DNA of 64,000 nt from Levilactobacillus angrenensis (GCF_003946085.1 NZ_RHOB01000001.1:1-64000), one strand, 5' to 3'; shown: positions 25,134-33,608, numbered from the stretch's first letter. Numbers and translations: made by a program. Notes: generated by a model from the letters alone, not told the origin.

Positions 25134-25317
25134 GGCTTTTTTCTAAATACTTGCGCAAAGTTGCTACTCACTTTACATGAGTTACTGGTGTGACCACCAC
25201 TTATAGCTAACTACGACAAAAACACTTAGTTCCCCACTGTCCGTAGAACCCAAGCTGTCGTATTCTCCACTTGGCACTAAAAAGTCCCACCAGTAGCGGA
25301 ATTTTTTGCTGTGCATC

Positions 25318-25512
25318 AAAAAGTTGAAAGTTAAAAATCAGCTAGAAACATTGTCACCACGCGACTTCTCACGTTAAAATTACTCGTTTACAGCCCCATA
25401 GCAGACGGAATTTCTGGCCGACGCCAGCTCCTAGTCTCACTAATTTTAGCGGACAGTACACTGTCGTTCCAGGAACTACCGCGTCAGTGTTACTTTCAAC
25501 CTTTAGTTATGA
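25318..25512 (+). repeat. Repeat family A, diverged copy
   Basis: From TTGAAAGTTAAAAATCAGCTAG through ..GTCTCACTAATTTTAGCGGACA to TTTCAACCTTTAGTTA. It shares its first half with 27685-27760 and its second half with 54190-54287. There is no gene in the interval 25134-25517. Confidence 0.6.
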
Positions 25513-25517
25513 AGCCA

Positions 25518-26120
25518 TTACTTCCGGTTAATGCCTAAGCTATCGCGCGCCCCCAACGTTTCATCGTGCGCCAATCGCATAACCAGGTCGGCAATACTCT
25601 GACGGGAAACGTCGTGGCCGCCAAAGGGTTCGCCCTTCTTGGTCACCTGGTAGTCGGTATCGTTGCCGTTGTCAAACCAACCGGGCCGAATGACCGTGTA
25701 GTTCAGGTCAGACGCCTCGATCACGTCGGCGGCGTTGCGGTACCCTTGGAGCATCGGGTTGGTGGCCAGATTGCCACTGGCACCCACACTAGCTGGAATT
25801 TCGTTGTAGATTCCCATTGAGGCGATGAATAAGAGGCGCTTGACGCCCGTCTCATCCATGGCGGCAACGAGACTTTTAGCCATCCCAGCGAGGTTGCCAC
25901 TCAGTGAAGCGAAGACCACGTCCTGGCCTTTGAGTGCGTCTTTCAACGTTGCCGTATCCGTGACGCTACCAGTGACAGCGCGTTCGCGGTCGGACAATTG
26001 TCCTAAGCGCCGGGTGTTACGCGCCATCAAGGTCAGTTGGTCAGCCGTGTGGTCCAAGAAATACTGGCGAGTAACGCTACCTACGGACCCCGTGGCCCCA
26101 ATAATTAAAACGTTTGTCAT
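25518..26120 (-). CDS. NAD(P)-binding atypical SDR (NmrA/YwnB-like), copy 1
   Basis: 200 residues from ATG 26120 (GGAGGAAATT upstream). Rossmann motif VLIIGATGSVGSVTRQYF at the N-terminus, then FASLSGN and the substrate-side LLFIASMGIY. The C-terminal half LNYTVIRPGWFDN followed by SRQSIADLVMRL..ARDSLGINR is shared with the proteins at 30174 and 31390. Family members are oxidoreductases or redox sensors without a defined substrate. Own MerR-type promoter P2 with ideal spacing. Confidence 0.85.
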   Translation of the reverse strand: MTNVLIIGATGSVGSVTRQYFLDHTADQLTLMARNTRRLGQLSDRERAVTGSVTDTATLKDALKGQDVVFASLSGNLAGMAKSLVAAMDETGVKRLLFIASMGIYNEIPASVGASGNLATNPMLQGYRNAADVIEASDLNYTVIRPGWFDNGNDTDYQVTKKGEPFGGHDVSRQSIADLVMRLAHDETLGARDSLGINRK

Positions 26121-26155
26121 GATTAATTTCCTCCAATTCATTGATTGATAAATTC

Positions 26156-26186
26156 AGTGTAGCCCCTTGCAGTTACTTCAAGGCAA
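26156..26186 (-). promoter_or_regulatory. MerR-type promoter P2 (SDR copy 1)
   Basis: TTGCCT (26181-26186) and TACACT (26156-26161) are separated by 19 bp. The dyad reads CCTTGCAGTTACTTCAAGG on the plus strand. Confidence 0.75.
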
Positions 26187-26200
26187 GGCCTTTTTTGACA

Positions 26201-27538
26201 TTATTTTTGCCGTTCTCCCGGAACAATCAAGCTGACTGCTGCCACTAAGGCCACGGCCAAGAGAATCGCACCTGTTAAGATTGCGTGTTGGAACCCGCCA
26301 ACTTGTCCACCGAAAAGATCCTGAACGGTTACCAAGATGGCCAGCCCAACGGACCCCCCGATTTGGTGCATGACGTTGACCACACCAGAAGCGGCCCCCG
26401 CGTCAGCGCCCTGTGTGTGGGCGACCCCGGCCGCCGTGAAGGGACTCAACGACAAGCCTTGTCCCAAACCAATCACGACCATCGGTGCCGCAATGCCCCA
26501 CCAGTAACCGATTGCTGGCGTAAAGAAGCTCAGCCATAGCATGCCCGCCGCGGTCAGTGCGATACCACCGACCAGCAAGCCGCCGTTACCCCATTTAGCC
26601 GTCAACCGGGCCACCTGTAAGGCGACGATGAAGTTGATGATGGTCAATGGAAAGAAGGCCACCCCAGCCATTAAAGCTGAAAAACCCAGTTGATGTTGCA
26701 TCAGCTGTGGCGTGATAAACCAGAAGCCCATCATCGCGCCCAGATATAGGAAGCGGCCCACGTAAGCCCCCACGCGTTCGCGGTCCTTAAATAGGCGTAG
26801 TGGCATAATCGGTTGGTGCGTCCGATGTTCTTGGAAAATGAAACCTGCCAAGAAGAGCACGGCAATGACCAAAGCCGGTAGCTGAGCCCAATCTCCAACG
26901 ATGCTGTAAACCAGCGCGCTCATCCCAATCAAGGAACTGAGAGTCCCCAGCCAATCCAATTTTCCCGGTTGTCCACTAGCTTTGGGCAGGCGTTTAACGG
27001 CCAAGTAAAACATCCAGATGCTGATTGGAACGTTGATGAAAAATCCAACACGCCACGTCAATAAGCTGGCGAAGACCCCGCCAATTACTAGGCTGACGCT
27101 GGCGCCAATACCAGCCATGGCACCGTAATACGCAATCGCCTTAGTTCGTTCGGCACCAGTGTAAGTGTCCATTAAAATAGCGAGCGTCGTGGGGGCCAAA
27201 ATGGCTGACCCAATGCCCTGAAAGGCCCGGGCCGCGATAATCATTGGCGCATTGCTTGCCAGCCCCACAATCAGTGATCCTAGCCCAAAGATAATCAGGC
27301 CCAATTGAAAGACCCGGCGCCGGCCAAATAAATCACCAGCGCGGCCTCCTAACAAGAGAAAGCCGCCGAACGTGAGCGAATAGGCACTGCTGACCCAAGA
27401 CAGCGTCGCCTGATTCAGGTGTAGGTCCTGGGCAATTTTGACCGTCCCCGTGAAGATGATTGAATTGTCCAAGAGAATCATGAAATAACTCATTAAGATG
27501 ACCAGTAAAATCCAGTCAAATCGTTTTTGCTTTGCCAT
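26201..27538 (-). CDS. MFS drug-exporter-type transporter (DHA2-like)
   Basis: 445 residues with about 12-14 membrane helices. Motif A-like GGRAGDLFGRRRVFQLGL between helices 2 and 3. Motif C-like GIGASVSLVIGGVFASLLTWRVGFFINVPISI at helix 5, typical of proton/drug antiporters. Near the end ASGVVNVMHQIGGSVGLAIL. It probably exports a hydrophobic toxicant, consistent with its place in a redox/stress regulon. It has its own MerR-type promoter P3. The SDR copy 1 gene follows on the same strand, but with its own promoter. Confidence 0.87.
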   Translation of the reverse strand: MAKQKRFDWILLVILMSYFMILLDNSIIFTGTVKIAQDLHLNQATLSWVSSAYSLTFGGFLLLGGRAGDLFGRRRVFQLGLIIFGLGSLIVGLASNAPMIIAARAFQGIGSAILAPTTLAILMDTYTGAERTKAIAYYGAMAGIGASVSLVIGGVFASLLTWRVGFFINVPISIWMFYLAVKRLPKASGQPGKLDWLGTLSSLIGMSALVYSIVGDWAQLPALVIAVLFLAGFIFQEHRTHQPIMPLRLFKDRERVGAYVGRFLYLGAMMGFWFITPQLMQHQLGFSALMAGVAFFPLTIINFIVALQVARLTAKWGNGGLLVGGIALTAAGMLWLSFFTPAIGYWWGIAAPMVVIGLGQGLSLSPFTAAGVAHTQGADAGAASGVVNVMHQIGGSVGLAILVTVQDLFGGQVGGFQHAILTGAILLAVALVAAVSLIVPGERQK

Positions 27539-27574
27539 GTGTATTTGCTCCTCGTCTTTAAGTGAATGATTAGG

Positions 27575-27605
27575 AGTTTAGACCTTCATCCGTGCTTCAA
27601 GGCAA
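27575..27605 (-). promoter_or_regulatory. MerR-type promoter P3 (MFS gene)
   Basis: TTGCCT (27600-27605) and TAAACT (27575-27580) with a 19-bp spacer. The dyad is imperfect (CCTTCATCCGTGCTTCAAGG on the plus strand). Confidence 0.65.
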
Positions 27606-27659
27606 GGAGAAATTTGAAATAAAATAAAAAACTTTCGGCAAATCCCGTATTTCACCCCA

Positions 27660-28325
27660 GTCAATCATTTTCAAAGGGACAAACTGAAGGTTGAAAGATG
27701 AAAATCAGCTAGACATATTGTCACTACGCGGCTCGTGACGTAAAAAATAGTCGTTTACAGCTTCGTAGTTTGAGCTGGCCGCCTACCAACTATGGGTTGG
27801 GACGCGGTGGGCGGACCGGATCGAGCCTGAGGGACGGTCTCGGCCTCGCTTTGAGCCGATGGCCCACGTCTCAAAGACGCCAATTGTCTAAGCGGCATGA
27901 ACCGCGCCGCTAAGGCAACTCCCACGGCTGAACCCATATTTGGCGGACTCTCGGCTACGAGCGTGTGTGCTAATGACAATTAGTTTAGCCCCAGGTAGCG
28001 GCTGTTTTGGCAACTAGTCTTTGACTAACACAGTATTGCTGATGATCGTCACTCTTCGCCGGAGGCAGTCAGGGTGGAGCCAGCTGTGACAACGGTGTTG
28101 GCTGAGGTTTTGTCTCAGCCTACAGCGTGGGACGACTTTGGAGACTTGCGGTTTTGGCAAGGCTTCAAAGCTAACCGGAAGCCCGTTCCTCAGGCTGGAG
28201 GTGTTCCCCATAGCAGGCGGAATCCCTGACTGACGCAGGCCCTGGTTTCACTAGTTCTGGTGGACAAAGCGCTGTCGCTCCGGGAATCAAAACATTAATT
28301 CAGCTTTCAACCTTTAGGGACAAAC
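27660..28325 (+). repeat. Repeat family A, long composite copy
   Basis: The 930-bp gap between the MFS start and the ADH terminator holds no gene. It contains the opening module GAGCTGGCCGCCTACC with GCGGTGGGCGGACCG (27772-27815), GACGGTCTCGGCCTCGCTTTGAGCC, a unique central part, GGCTTCAAAGCTAACCGGAAG and the 125-bp block 28183-28315, nearly identical to 5966-6090. The order of modules differs from the 5866 copy only by the insertion of the central part. Confidence 0.7.
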
Positions 28326-28417
28326 TTGTAAGAAATTCTTAAGCCTCGTCCTCAGGGGTCACAAATACCTCGCCAATTTCGTTAGTAGGAGTAGAGGGGG
28401 TGTTTGTCCCATTAAAA

Positions 28418-28446
28418 AAGGCCTGCAGCCACTGCTACACGCCTTT
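28418..28446 (-). terminator. Terminator of the flavodoxin-ADH operon
   Basis: On the minus strand AAAGGC..GTAGCAG / CTGCA..GGCCTTT stem-loop followed by TTTTTTAAT, downstream of the alcohol dehydrogenase stop. Confidence 0.7.
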
Positions 28447-28473
28447 GTTGTTATTAATAATTAGGTTTAATTA

Positions 28474-29517
28474 TTAGTCGTTAATAATTAATAATGATTT
28501 GATTGCTTTTCGCTTGTCCATGGCTTCATAGGCATCCTGGATGTGGTCCAGGTCAAACCGTTGCGTGAAGACCTTGCCCGGGTGAATTTCACCTTTCAAA
28601 ACGGCATCCAGTAGAATAGCCCGGTCGTAAGTCGTGACCGCAGCAATCCCACCGCGTAAGCCGATGTTCTTCCAGAATAGGTTGTTGGTGTTCATTTCAG
28701 CCTTTTGGGGCACACCCACGCGACCAACCACAGCGCCCGGACGACCGACTTTCACAGCCGTATCCACGGATTGTTCGGTCCCCACACACTCCAAGACCGC
28801 GTCAGCACCGGCACCAGCCGTCAGGTCCATGACGCGTTGGACGGCTTCATCGCCCCGTTCGGCAACGATGTCCGTGGCACCAAATTCCTTAGCCAACGCC
28901 TGGCGATCGGCGTGTCGGCTCATGGCAATGATGCGTTTGGCCCCACGTAACTTGGCGGCAATCACGCCACACAGACCAACGGCGCCGTCACCCATCACGA
29001 CCACCGTATCGCCATCCTTAACTTCGGCGGTCGCGGCGGCGTGATAACCGGTAGCCATCACATCGGCCAGCGTTAACAGGTCGTTCAATTGGGCGTCGGA
29101 GTAGTCACTCGGTTGACCAGGCACCTTGACCAAGGCCCAGTCGGCATTCTTGAACCGCAAGTATTCGCCTTGGTAACCCACGATTTCATCGTCGGTCCGG
29201 GCATTGACACAATCGCCGTCAAAACCGGCTAGGCACGCCGCACAGTGGCCACACCCGTGAGTGAACGGCGCAATGACAAAGTCCCCTGGCTTGACGTTGG
29301 TCACAGCAGCGCCGACGCTTTCGACGATTCCAATGGCTTCATGGCCGACCGGCGTGTTCTTTTGCCGGTCGTTGATGCCGCGATACCACCACAGGTCGGA
29401 CCCACAAACACAGGCGCGAACGATTTTTAACACCGCATCCGTGGGGTTCTTGACCGTGGGTTGGGGAAGTTCTTGGGCTTCAATTTTGCCCGGTTCTACA
29501 AAGACTGCTGTTTTCAT
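28474..29517 (-). CDS. Zinc-dependent alcohol dehydrogenase / MDR oxidoreductase
   Basis: 347 residues from ATG 29517 (TTAGGAGG upstream). Catalytic-zinc segment VRACVCGSDLWWYRG and GHEAIGIVESVG. Structural-zinc lobe GCGHCAACLAGFDGDC. Rossmann VVVMGDGAVGLCGVIAA followed by MSRHADR, where the basic residues suggest NADP. Closest in style to the glutathione-independent or threonine-type dehydrogenases seen in AdhR-controlled stress operons. It follows the flavodoxin gene by 48 bp without its own evident promoter, so the two form one unit behind P4. The substrate is unknown. Confidence 0.88.
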   Translation of the reverse strand: MKTAVFVEPGKIEAQELPQPTVKNPTDAVLKIVRACVCGSDLWWYRGINDRQKNTPVGHEAIGIVESVGAAVTNVKPGDFVIAPFTHGCGHCAACLAGFDGDCVNARTDDEIVGYQGEYLRFKNADWALVKVPGQPSDYSDAQLNDLLTLADVMATGYHAAATAEVKDGDTVVVMGDGAVGLCGVIAAKLRGAKRIIAMSRHADRQALAKEFGATDIVAERGDEAVQRVMDLTAGAGADAVLECVGTEQSVDTAVKVGRPGAVVGRVGVPQKAEMNTNNLFWKNIGLRGGIAAVTTYDRAILLDAVLKGEIHPGKVFTQRFDLDHIQDAYEAMDKRKAIKSLLIIND

Positions 29518-29565
29518 AAATTGGCCTCCTAAAGTCATCTTGTCTTAACTATACCAAGTTTGTGC

Positions 29566-30051
29566 CTATTTCGCGGCAACTAAGCCTTGCCACCAGGTCG
29601 TAACGGCGGATTTTGCGTGAGCCACCTCACTAGCGGTCAGGCCTAGCCCCGGTTTAACGGTCGCTTGGGGCACCAGGCTGGCAAAATCGGCTTCATAACC
29701 TCCCGGCGTACCGGCGTCCGTGTAAAATGGCGCCACGGTACCTTTGAAATCGACCAACTGCTGCAAGAACGACCGCACCGGCGTGGCAACTTGTCCCGAC
29801 CAAACGGGACCACCGACTAAAATCAAATCAACGTTGGCCAATGACGGCAAAGTCGCCGTGAGTGCCGGTAAGTGGCCGGTCGCCAGCTGCTGCTTGGCGA
29901 CGTCAGACGTGGCGTACATGTCCGTGGGAAAGGTGTCTGGTGCCACAGTCAGCTTCAGCCGCTCACCACCGGTCACCTGCTGAATCACTGTCGCCAGCTG
30001 GGCCGTTGTTTGGGACCAAGAATAGTCGACGATTAACACTTTTGGTGCCAT
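29566..30051 (-). CDS. Flavodoxin-like protein
   Basis: 161 residues. The N-terminus VLIVDYSWSQTTAQLATVIQQVTGG carries the FMN-phosphate loop of the short-chain Firmicutes flavodoxins (YSWSGNT-type). The middle VDLILVGGPVWSGQVATPVRSFLQQL and the FYTDAGTPGGYE segment complete the fold. It likely carries electrons or acts as an FMN-dependent reductase. First gene after promoter P4, followed by the alcohol dehydrogenase. AAGGAGATTGATAAG precedes the ATG. Confidence 0.85.
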   Translation of the reverse strand: MAPKVLIVDYSWSQTTAQLATVIQQVTGGERLKLTVAPDTFPTDMYATSDVAKQQLATGHLPALTATLPSLANVDLILVGGPVWSGQVATPVRSFLQQLVDFKGTVAPFYTDAGTPGGYEADFASLVPQATVKPGLGLTASEVAHAKSAVTTWWQGLVAAK

Positions 30052-30086
30052 CTTATCAATCTCCTTTAAACTTATCTAATGCATTC

Positions 30087-30117
30087 AGTGTACCCCTTAA
30101 AGTGAACTTTAAGGCAA
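30087..30117 (-). promoter_or_regulatory. MerR-type promoter P4 (flavodoxin-ADH)
   Basis: TTGCCT (30112-30117) and TACACT (30087-30092) with a 19-bp spacer. The dyad CCTTAAAGTGAACTTTAAGG has perfect 9-bp arms, the same word known for AdhR/NmlR-type MerR regulators. Confidence 0.8.
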
Positions 30118-30128
30118 GCCTGGCAGCA

Positions 30129-30165
30129 AAAAACACGCCCGACTGTCGTTGCCCAGCGGGCGTGA
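30129..30165 (-). terminator. Terminator of SDR copy 2
   Basis: On the minus strand CACGCCCG / CGGGCGTG arms followed by six T, just after the stop at 30174. Confidence 0.8.
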
Positions 30166-30173
30166 TGGGTAAC

Positions 30174-30809
30174 TTACCGATAAACCGGCGTATCGCCGTC
30201 CGTTCCAGGTTTGGCGATGCCCAAGCTACTGCGGCTGTGCAGCGTGGGGTCTTTGATAATTTTGACCAGTAAATCAGCAATACTGGCCCGTGAGATGGTG
30301 GTCCCTTTGAAGGTCTCTCCTTTCTCAGTCAGCTCATAATCGACTTCATCGTTGTTAGTCATATAACCCGCGCGGATGAGCGTGTAGTTCAGGTCGGACT
30401 CCTCAATCAGTCGCGCGGCCCGCCGCGTATCTTCCATAACGTCGTGGCCAATTGACTGTTCCAACCAGGCGTCAAACTTAGTGGGCAATTCGTGATACAA
30501 TCCCAGTCCGGCGATGTAGAGTAACCGATCCACTCCGGTCGCCGTCATCGCCCGGACGATGTTTTGGGCCAGGGGCTCGAACTTGCCCCCGAGGTCAGCC
30601 AAGACTAAATCTTGGCCGGCCATGGCGGTCTCAAGGGTGGCGTAGTCGTTCACGTCACCTTCAACGACCATTTCTCGCGTGGGATCAACGTCCTGTAGCC
30701 GGTTGGCCCGCCGTAAATAGAGGGTCAACTGCGCATCCGTTTCCGCCAATAACCGCTGCCGGACTAATCGGGCAATCTGACCGTACGCACCTAAAATTAA
30801 CACTTTCAT
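30174..30809 (-). CDS. NAD(P)-binding atypical SDR (NmrA/YwnB-like), copy 2
   Basis: 211 residues. Opens VLILGAYGQIARLVRQRLL (Rossmann) and has LLYIAGLGLYHELP in the middle. The C-terminal LNYTLIRAGYMTN and SRASIADLLVKIIKDPTLHSRSSLGI parallel copies 1 and 3. Probably a redox enzyme induced by electrophile or oxidative stress. Own promoter P5, with a perfect 18-bp dyad. Confidence 0.85.
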   Translation of the reverse strand: MKVLILGAYGQIARLVRQRLLAETDAQLTLYLRRANRLQDVDPTREMVVEGDVNDYATLETAMAGQDLVLADLGGKFEPLAQNIVRAMTATGVDRLLYIAGLGLYHELPTKFDAWLEQSIGHDVMEDTRRAARLIEESDLNYTLIRAGYMTNNDEVDYELTEKGETFKGTTISRASIADLLVKIIKDPTLHSRSSLGIAKPGTDGDTPVYR

Positions 30810-30835
30810 GTCATCGCTCCTTTTCTGATAGTGTT

Positions 30836-30866
30836 AGTCTAGCCCTTCGAGTCGACTCGAAGACAA
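30836..30866 (-). promoter_or_regulatory. MerR-type promoter P5 (SDR copy 2)
   Basis: TTGTCT (30861-30866) and TAGACT (30836-30841), 19-bp spacer, containing the perfect palindrome CTTCGAGTCGACTCGAAG. Confidence 0.8.
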
Positions 30867-30937
30867 ATTTTTCGTAAATAAAAAGCAATCCAGCTAAGCG
30901 CTAAACTGCTAATTAGATGGCTAATCATCTAAACTAT

Positions 30938-31375
30938 CTAAAATTCATCGTCATCTTCAGGAGTCTGTTTGGCGATCTTTTCGGCGTGTTGCTTCTCCAA
31001 CTGCCGAAGTTCGGCTTCTGTGGCTTCCATGTGGTCATAGAAGTGGTTGAGCTTGTAGTTCAAGTGGTCGATGGCCGCCTGCAAGTCGTCGCGCTTTTCT
31101 TCCATGACGGCCAGCTGCTCTTTCAAGAGCGCCTTTTGTTCCTTGGTGTTGTCCTCTTGGGCATCAAACAATTCAATATAACGTCGCAGATTTTCGATGC
31201 TCATCCCCGCCGCGCGCATTTGCGTGACGAAGCGAATCCGCCGAATGATGCGGTCGTCGATGTCGCGGTTTCCCACAGGGGTCCGGTCGATAGCGGGAAT
31301 CAAGGATTCTTTTTCATAGTACCGAATGGCCGCGGCGGAGACCCCCGTTTTTTCGCTAGCTTCTTTAATGTTCAT
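30938..31375 (-). CDS. MerR-family transcriptional regulator
   Basis: 145 residues. MerR winged HTH at the N-terminus (MNIKEASEKTGVSAAAIRYYEKESLIPAIDRTPVGNRDI), then RRIRFVTQMRAAGMSIENLRRYIELF and a long dimerisation coiled coil to about residue 125, with an acidic tail (PEDDDEF). It contains no cysteine, so unlike thiol-sensing AdhR/NmlR proteins it cannot sense through Cys modification, and it has no metal-binding Cys loop. It lies 14 bp behind SDR copy 3 in the P6 operon, so it probably controls its own synthesis and the five other 19-bp-spacer promoters of this island. Confidence 0.88.
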   Translation of the reverse strand: MNIKEASEKTGVSAAAIRYYEKESLIPAIDRTPVGNRDIDDRIIRRIRFVTQMRAAGMSIENLRRYIELFDAQEDNTKEQKALLKEQLAVMEEKRDDLQAAIDHLNYKLNHFYDHMEATEAELRQLEKQHAEKIAKQTPEDDDEF

Positions 31376-31389
31376 TTCACAACACTCCT

Positions 31390-32043
31390 TTAGTAAACTG
31401 GCCGGTCGTTGCCCGCCGTAGTGGGGTCGGCCATGCCAATGCTGTCGCGACTGTAGCGGGTCGGATCCGCGATGATCTGCAAGACCACGTCGGCAACACT
31501 GGCCCGCGAGCCCGAAACGCCGTCGTAGGGCTGGTCCTTGGTCGTTACCGTATAATTGATGTCGCGGTCATTCAACCATGGCAACCGCAACGTCGTGTAG
31601 TCCAGCCCTGAGTCGGCCAATAATTGGTCAGACCGTCGTGCTGGCGCCATTCCCGCGTCAATCATCTCAAGGTTCCAACGACCAAATTCGCCGGGAACTT
31701 CATCGTACAAGCCCAAAACGTTGGTGAACAAGACACGGTCAACGTGATTGGCTTGCATGCCAGCAATCACGTTCTTGGTCAACCGGTTTTGCTGGTCATG
31801 GTCGACCACCGCCACGAAGACCAGGTCTTGGCCGACCATCGCTGCTGAAACTGCGGCGGCGTCCGTGATGTCGCCGTCGATCAACGTGACGCGCGGATCA
31901 TCCTGCAAGGTGTTCAATCGACTGGCATTACGCAAGAATAGCGTTAACTCGACGTCTTGAAAGGCAGCCTCCGTTAGGATCCGGTGTTCCACGAGTCGCG
32001 CAATTTGACCGTTAGCGGCAAGAATCAATACATGTTTTGTCAT
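31390..32043 (-). CDS. NAD(P)-binding atypical SDR (NmrA/YwnB-like), copy 3
   Basis: 217 residues. ATG 32043 is preferred because the GAAAGGAA ribosome site touches the alternative ATG at 32052. Rossmann VLILAANGQIARLVEHRI, middle VLFTNVLGLYDEVP, C-terminal LDYTTLRLPWLND and SRASVADVVLQIIADPTRYSRDSIGM, matching copies 1 and 2. Leads the operon with the MerR gene, under promoter P6. The three copies appear to be old paralogues rather than recent duplicates. Confidence 0.85.
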   Translation of the reverse strand: MTKHVLILAANGQIARLVEHRILTEAAFQDVELTLFLRNASRLNTLQDDPRVTLIDGDITDAAAVSAAMVGQDLVFVAVVDHDQQNRLTKNVIAGMQANHVDRVLFTNVLGLYDEVPGEFGRWNLEMIDAGMAPARRSDQLLADSGLDYTTLRLPWLNDRDINYTVTTKDQPYDGVSGSRASVADVVLQIIADPTRYSRDSIGMADPTTAGNDRPVY

Positions 32044-32079
32044 TCGTGTCATTTCCTTTCATGTCACTTGAATGACCTT

Positions 32080-32110
32080 AGGATAGACCTTGATGTGTAC
32101 TTCAAGGCAA
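32080..32110 (-). promoter_or_regulatory. MerR-type promoter P6 (SDR copy 3 - merR)
   Basis: TTGCCT (32105-32110) and TATCCT (32080-32085), 19-bp spacer with CCTTGATGTGTACTTCAAGG on the plus strand. Being in front of the merR operon, it would give autoregulation. Confidence 0.75.
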
Positions 32111-32138
32111 GAGAAAAGTTTGCCAATTTCTCTTTTGC

Positions 32139-32783
32139 CTACAGAATCAGCGCATAGGTTTCCCGAAACTTCCGCAAAACTGCCGCTTCCAATCCCGCCA
32201 CCTGTTTGACGTCCAACCTCGCCTGGCTGTTGGCCGCTAACAGACTGACCAGTTGGAGGTGCAGAATCGCTTCCACATACCGTCCCGCCTGATCAACTGC
32301 CAACTGGCGGTGCTGCACCCGCGTCAAGATACCTTGGATCAGCGTTTGGGCTTGGAAAATCACGAAATCAGCGGGATAGACGTCCATCAGTACTTTTTGC
32401 GCCTGGCCCTGAGTGATGTAAGTCTCTAATTGGGCGAAGTAATCCTGCTGGGCTTCACTGACTGCCTGAAAGTGTTCCGGGTAGGCCCTCCGCAGATCGG
32501 TCATAAACTGCTCAGTGGTCGTTCCCATCAATTGGAGCGAGGCCAACCAAATCGGCAGGAAGGTCGCCGGTGAAAATTGCTGGGGTACGGGATGTTCCGC
32601 AATGAAGCCCAAATGGCGTTCGACCACAGCCTGAACGACCTCATCTTTATTTTTAAAATGCAGATACAGGCTCGCCCGGCTAATGCCGACTGCAGTGGCT
32701 AGTTTACTCATTGATGATTTTTGAAAGCCTTCAATTAAGACGACTTGGCTTAACTTGCGCATTAAGTCTTTTTGATTGATCAC
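32139..32783 (-). CDS. TetR-family repressor
   Basis: 214 residues. HTH in SSMSKLATAVGISRASLYLHFKNKDEVVQAVVERHL (about 20-55); the rest is an all-helical ligand and dimer domain. Divergent from the NADP-binding oxidoreductase at 32959, with an inverted repeat of perfect 10-bp arms between them (32821-32867), so it most likely represses that gene and itself. The ligand is unknown. Confidence 0.85.
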   Translation of the reverse strand: MINQKDLMRKLSQVVLIEGFQKSSMSKLATAVGISRASLYLHFKNKDEVVQAVVERHLGFIAEHPVPQQFSPATFLPIWLASLQLMGTTTEQFMTDLRRAYPEHFQAVSEAQQDYFAQLETYITQGQAQKVLMDVYPADFVIFQAQTLIQGILTRVQHRQLAVDQAGRYVEAILHLQLVSLLAANSQARLDVKQVAGLEAAVLRKFRETYALIL

Positions 32784-32820
32784 ATCTGTTCACTCCTCAC
32801 ATAACCAGCATAGCATTTAT

Positions 32821-32867
32821 TAACGTTTTAGACCATTTAAAATCTCACTTGTCTAATTAAAACGTTA
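32821..32867. promoter_or_regulatory. Putative TetR operator pair
   Basis: TAACGTTTTA (32821-32830) and TAAAACGTTA (32858-32867) are exact inverted copies, extended inside by AGAC/GTCT. It lies in the divergent region between the TetR gene and the oxidoreductase. Confidence 0.55.
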
Positions 32868-32958
32868 CTCATACTGTCTGAGCAAACAAATGATTTCGCT
32901 TTCCCCACTTATTCCCGTAGACTAGACCTAAGTCATTTTACTGAAAGGATGAATCATT

Positions 32959-33546
32959 ATGAAAATTGGCGTCGTCGGTTCTGGCACGGTCGGAACCATT
33001 TTAACGCAGACGTTTAGCCGTGGTGAAAATACAATTATCCTGAGCCATCAAGGTGGGGCCGCCAGTTTGGCCGCTCGGCGCGCAGAATTTGCGGCCAACG
33101 TGACCTTTGACGAGGTCGCCGTCGCCCTTCAGCAGCCCCTAGTCATCATCGCTGTCCCCTTCACCGTCGCCCCGGACGTCTTACGCCAGGTCGCCGACTA
33201 TCAGCAACGCATCGTGATCGACGTGACCAATCAGTTTACCGCTGATTTCAAGAAGATCGATACGCGGCCGTTAACGGGTAGTGAGGTGATTGCCCAAGCC
33301 GCCCACAACGCGCGCGTCATCAAGGCTTTCAACACCTTGCCTCACGAATTGATGACCGGTCGCGTCGACGGTCCCGGTCAACGGGTCTTGTTCTACGCTG
33401 GCGATGACCGCCCGGCTAAGAAACAATTCGCCGAACTGGTCAAGCCGCTGAACTTCCACCCAGTCAACCTCGGCAAGCTCCGCCATGGCGGCAGCGTCAT
33501 GCAGGTCGGTGGCGGCTTGGGCCATACGGCGTTTGTGCAGTTGTAG
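32959..33546 (+). CDS. NADP-binding oxidoreductase (F420-dependent NADP reductase-like fold)
   Basis: 195 residues. N-terminal Rossmann MKIGVVGSGTVGTILTQTFSRG, then LVIIAVPFTVAPDVL, VIDVTNQFT and RVIKAFNTLPHELM, the pattern of the NADP_oxidoreductase/F420 family (YP_ type short proteins of about 190-200 residues). F420 itself is not expected in lactobacilli, so the substrate is probably another small redox molecule. AAAGGATG before the ATG. Probably controlled by the divergent TetR. Confidence 0.82.
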   Translation: MKIGVVGSGTVGTILTQTFSRGENTIILSHQGGAASLAARRAEFAANVTFDEVAVALQQPLVIIAVPFTVAPDVLRQVADYQQRIVIDVTNQFTADFKKIDTRPLTGSEVIAQAAHNARVIKAFNTLPHELMTGRVDGPGQRVLFYAGDDRPAKKQFAELVKPLNFHPVNLGKLRHGGSVMQVGGGLGHTAFVQL

Positions 33547-33554
33547 TCGATCAA

Positions 33555-33592
33555 AAAATCCCGTACTGCCGAATAGCTGTACGAGATTTTTT
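33555..33592 (+). terminator. Terminator after the oxidoreductase
   Basis: AAAAAATC.CGTAC / GTACGAGATTTTTT stem-loop immediately behind the stop codon. Confidence 0.7.
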
Positions 33593-33608
33593 AATTACCG
33601 TTGATGCT

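Noticed and set aside
27755-28211. Two small minus-strand frames in the 27.5-28.4 kb gap
   Set aside because: They fall in repeat family A, are not conserved between copies and have no ribosome site.
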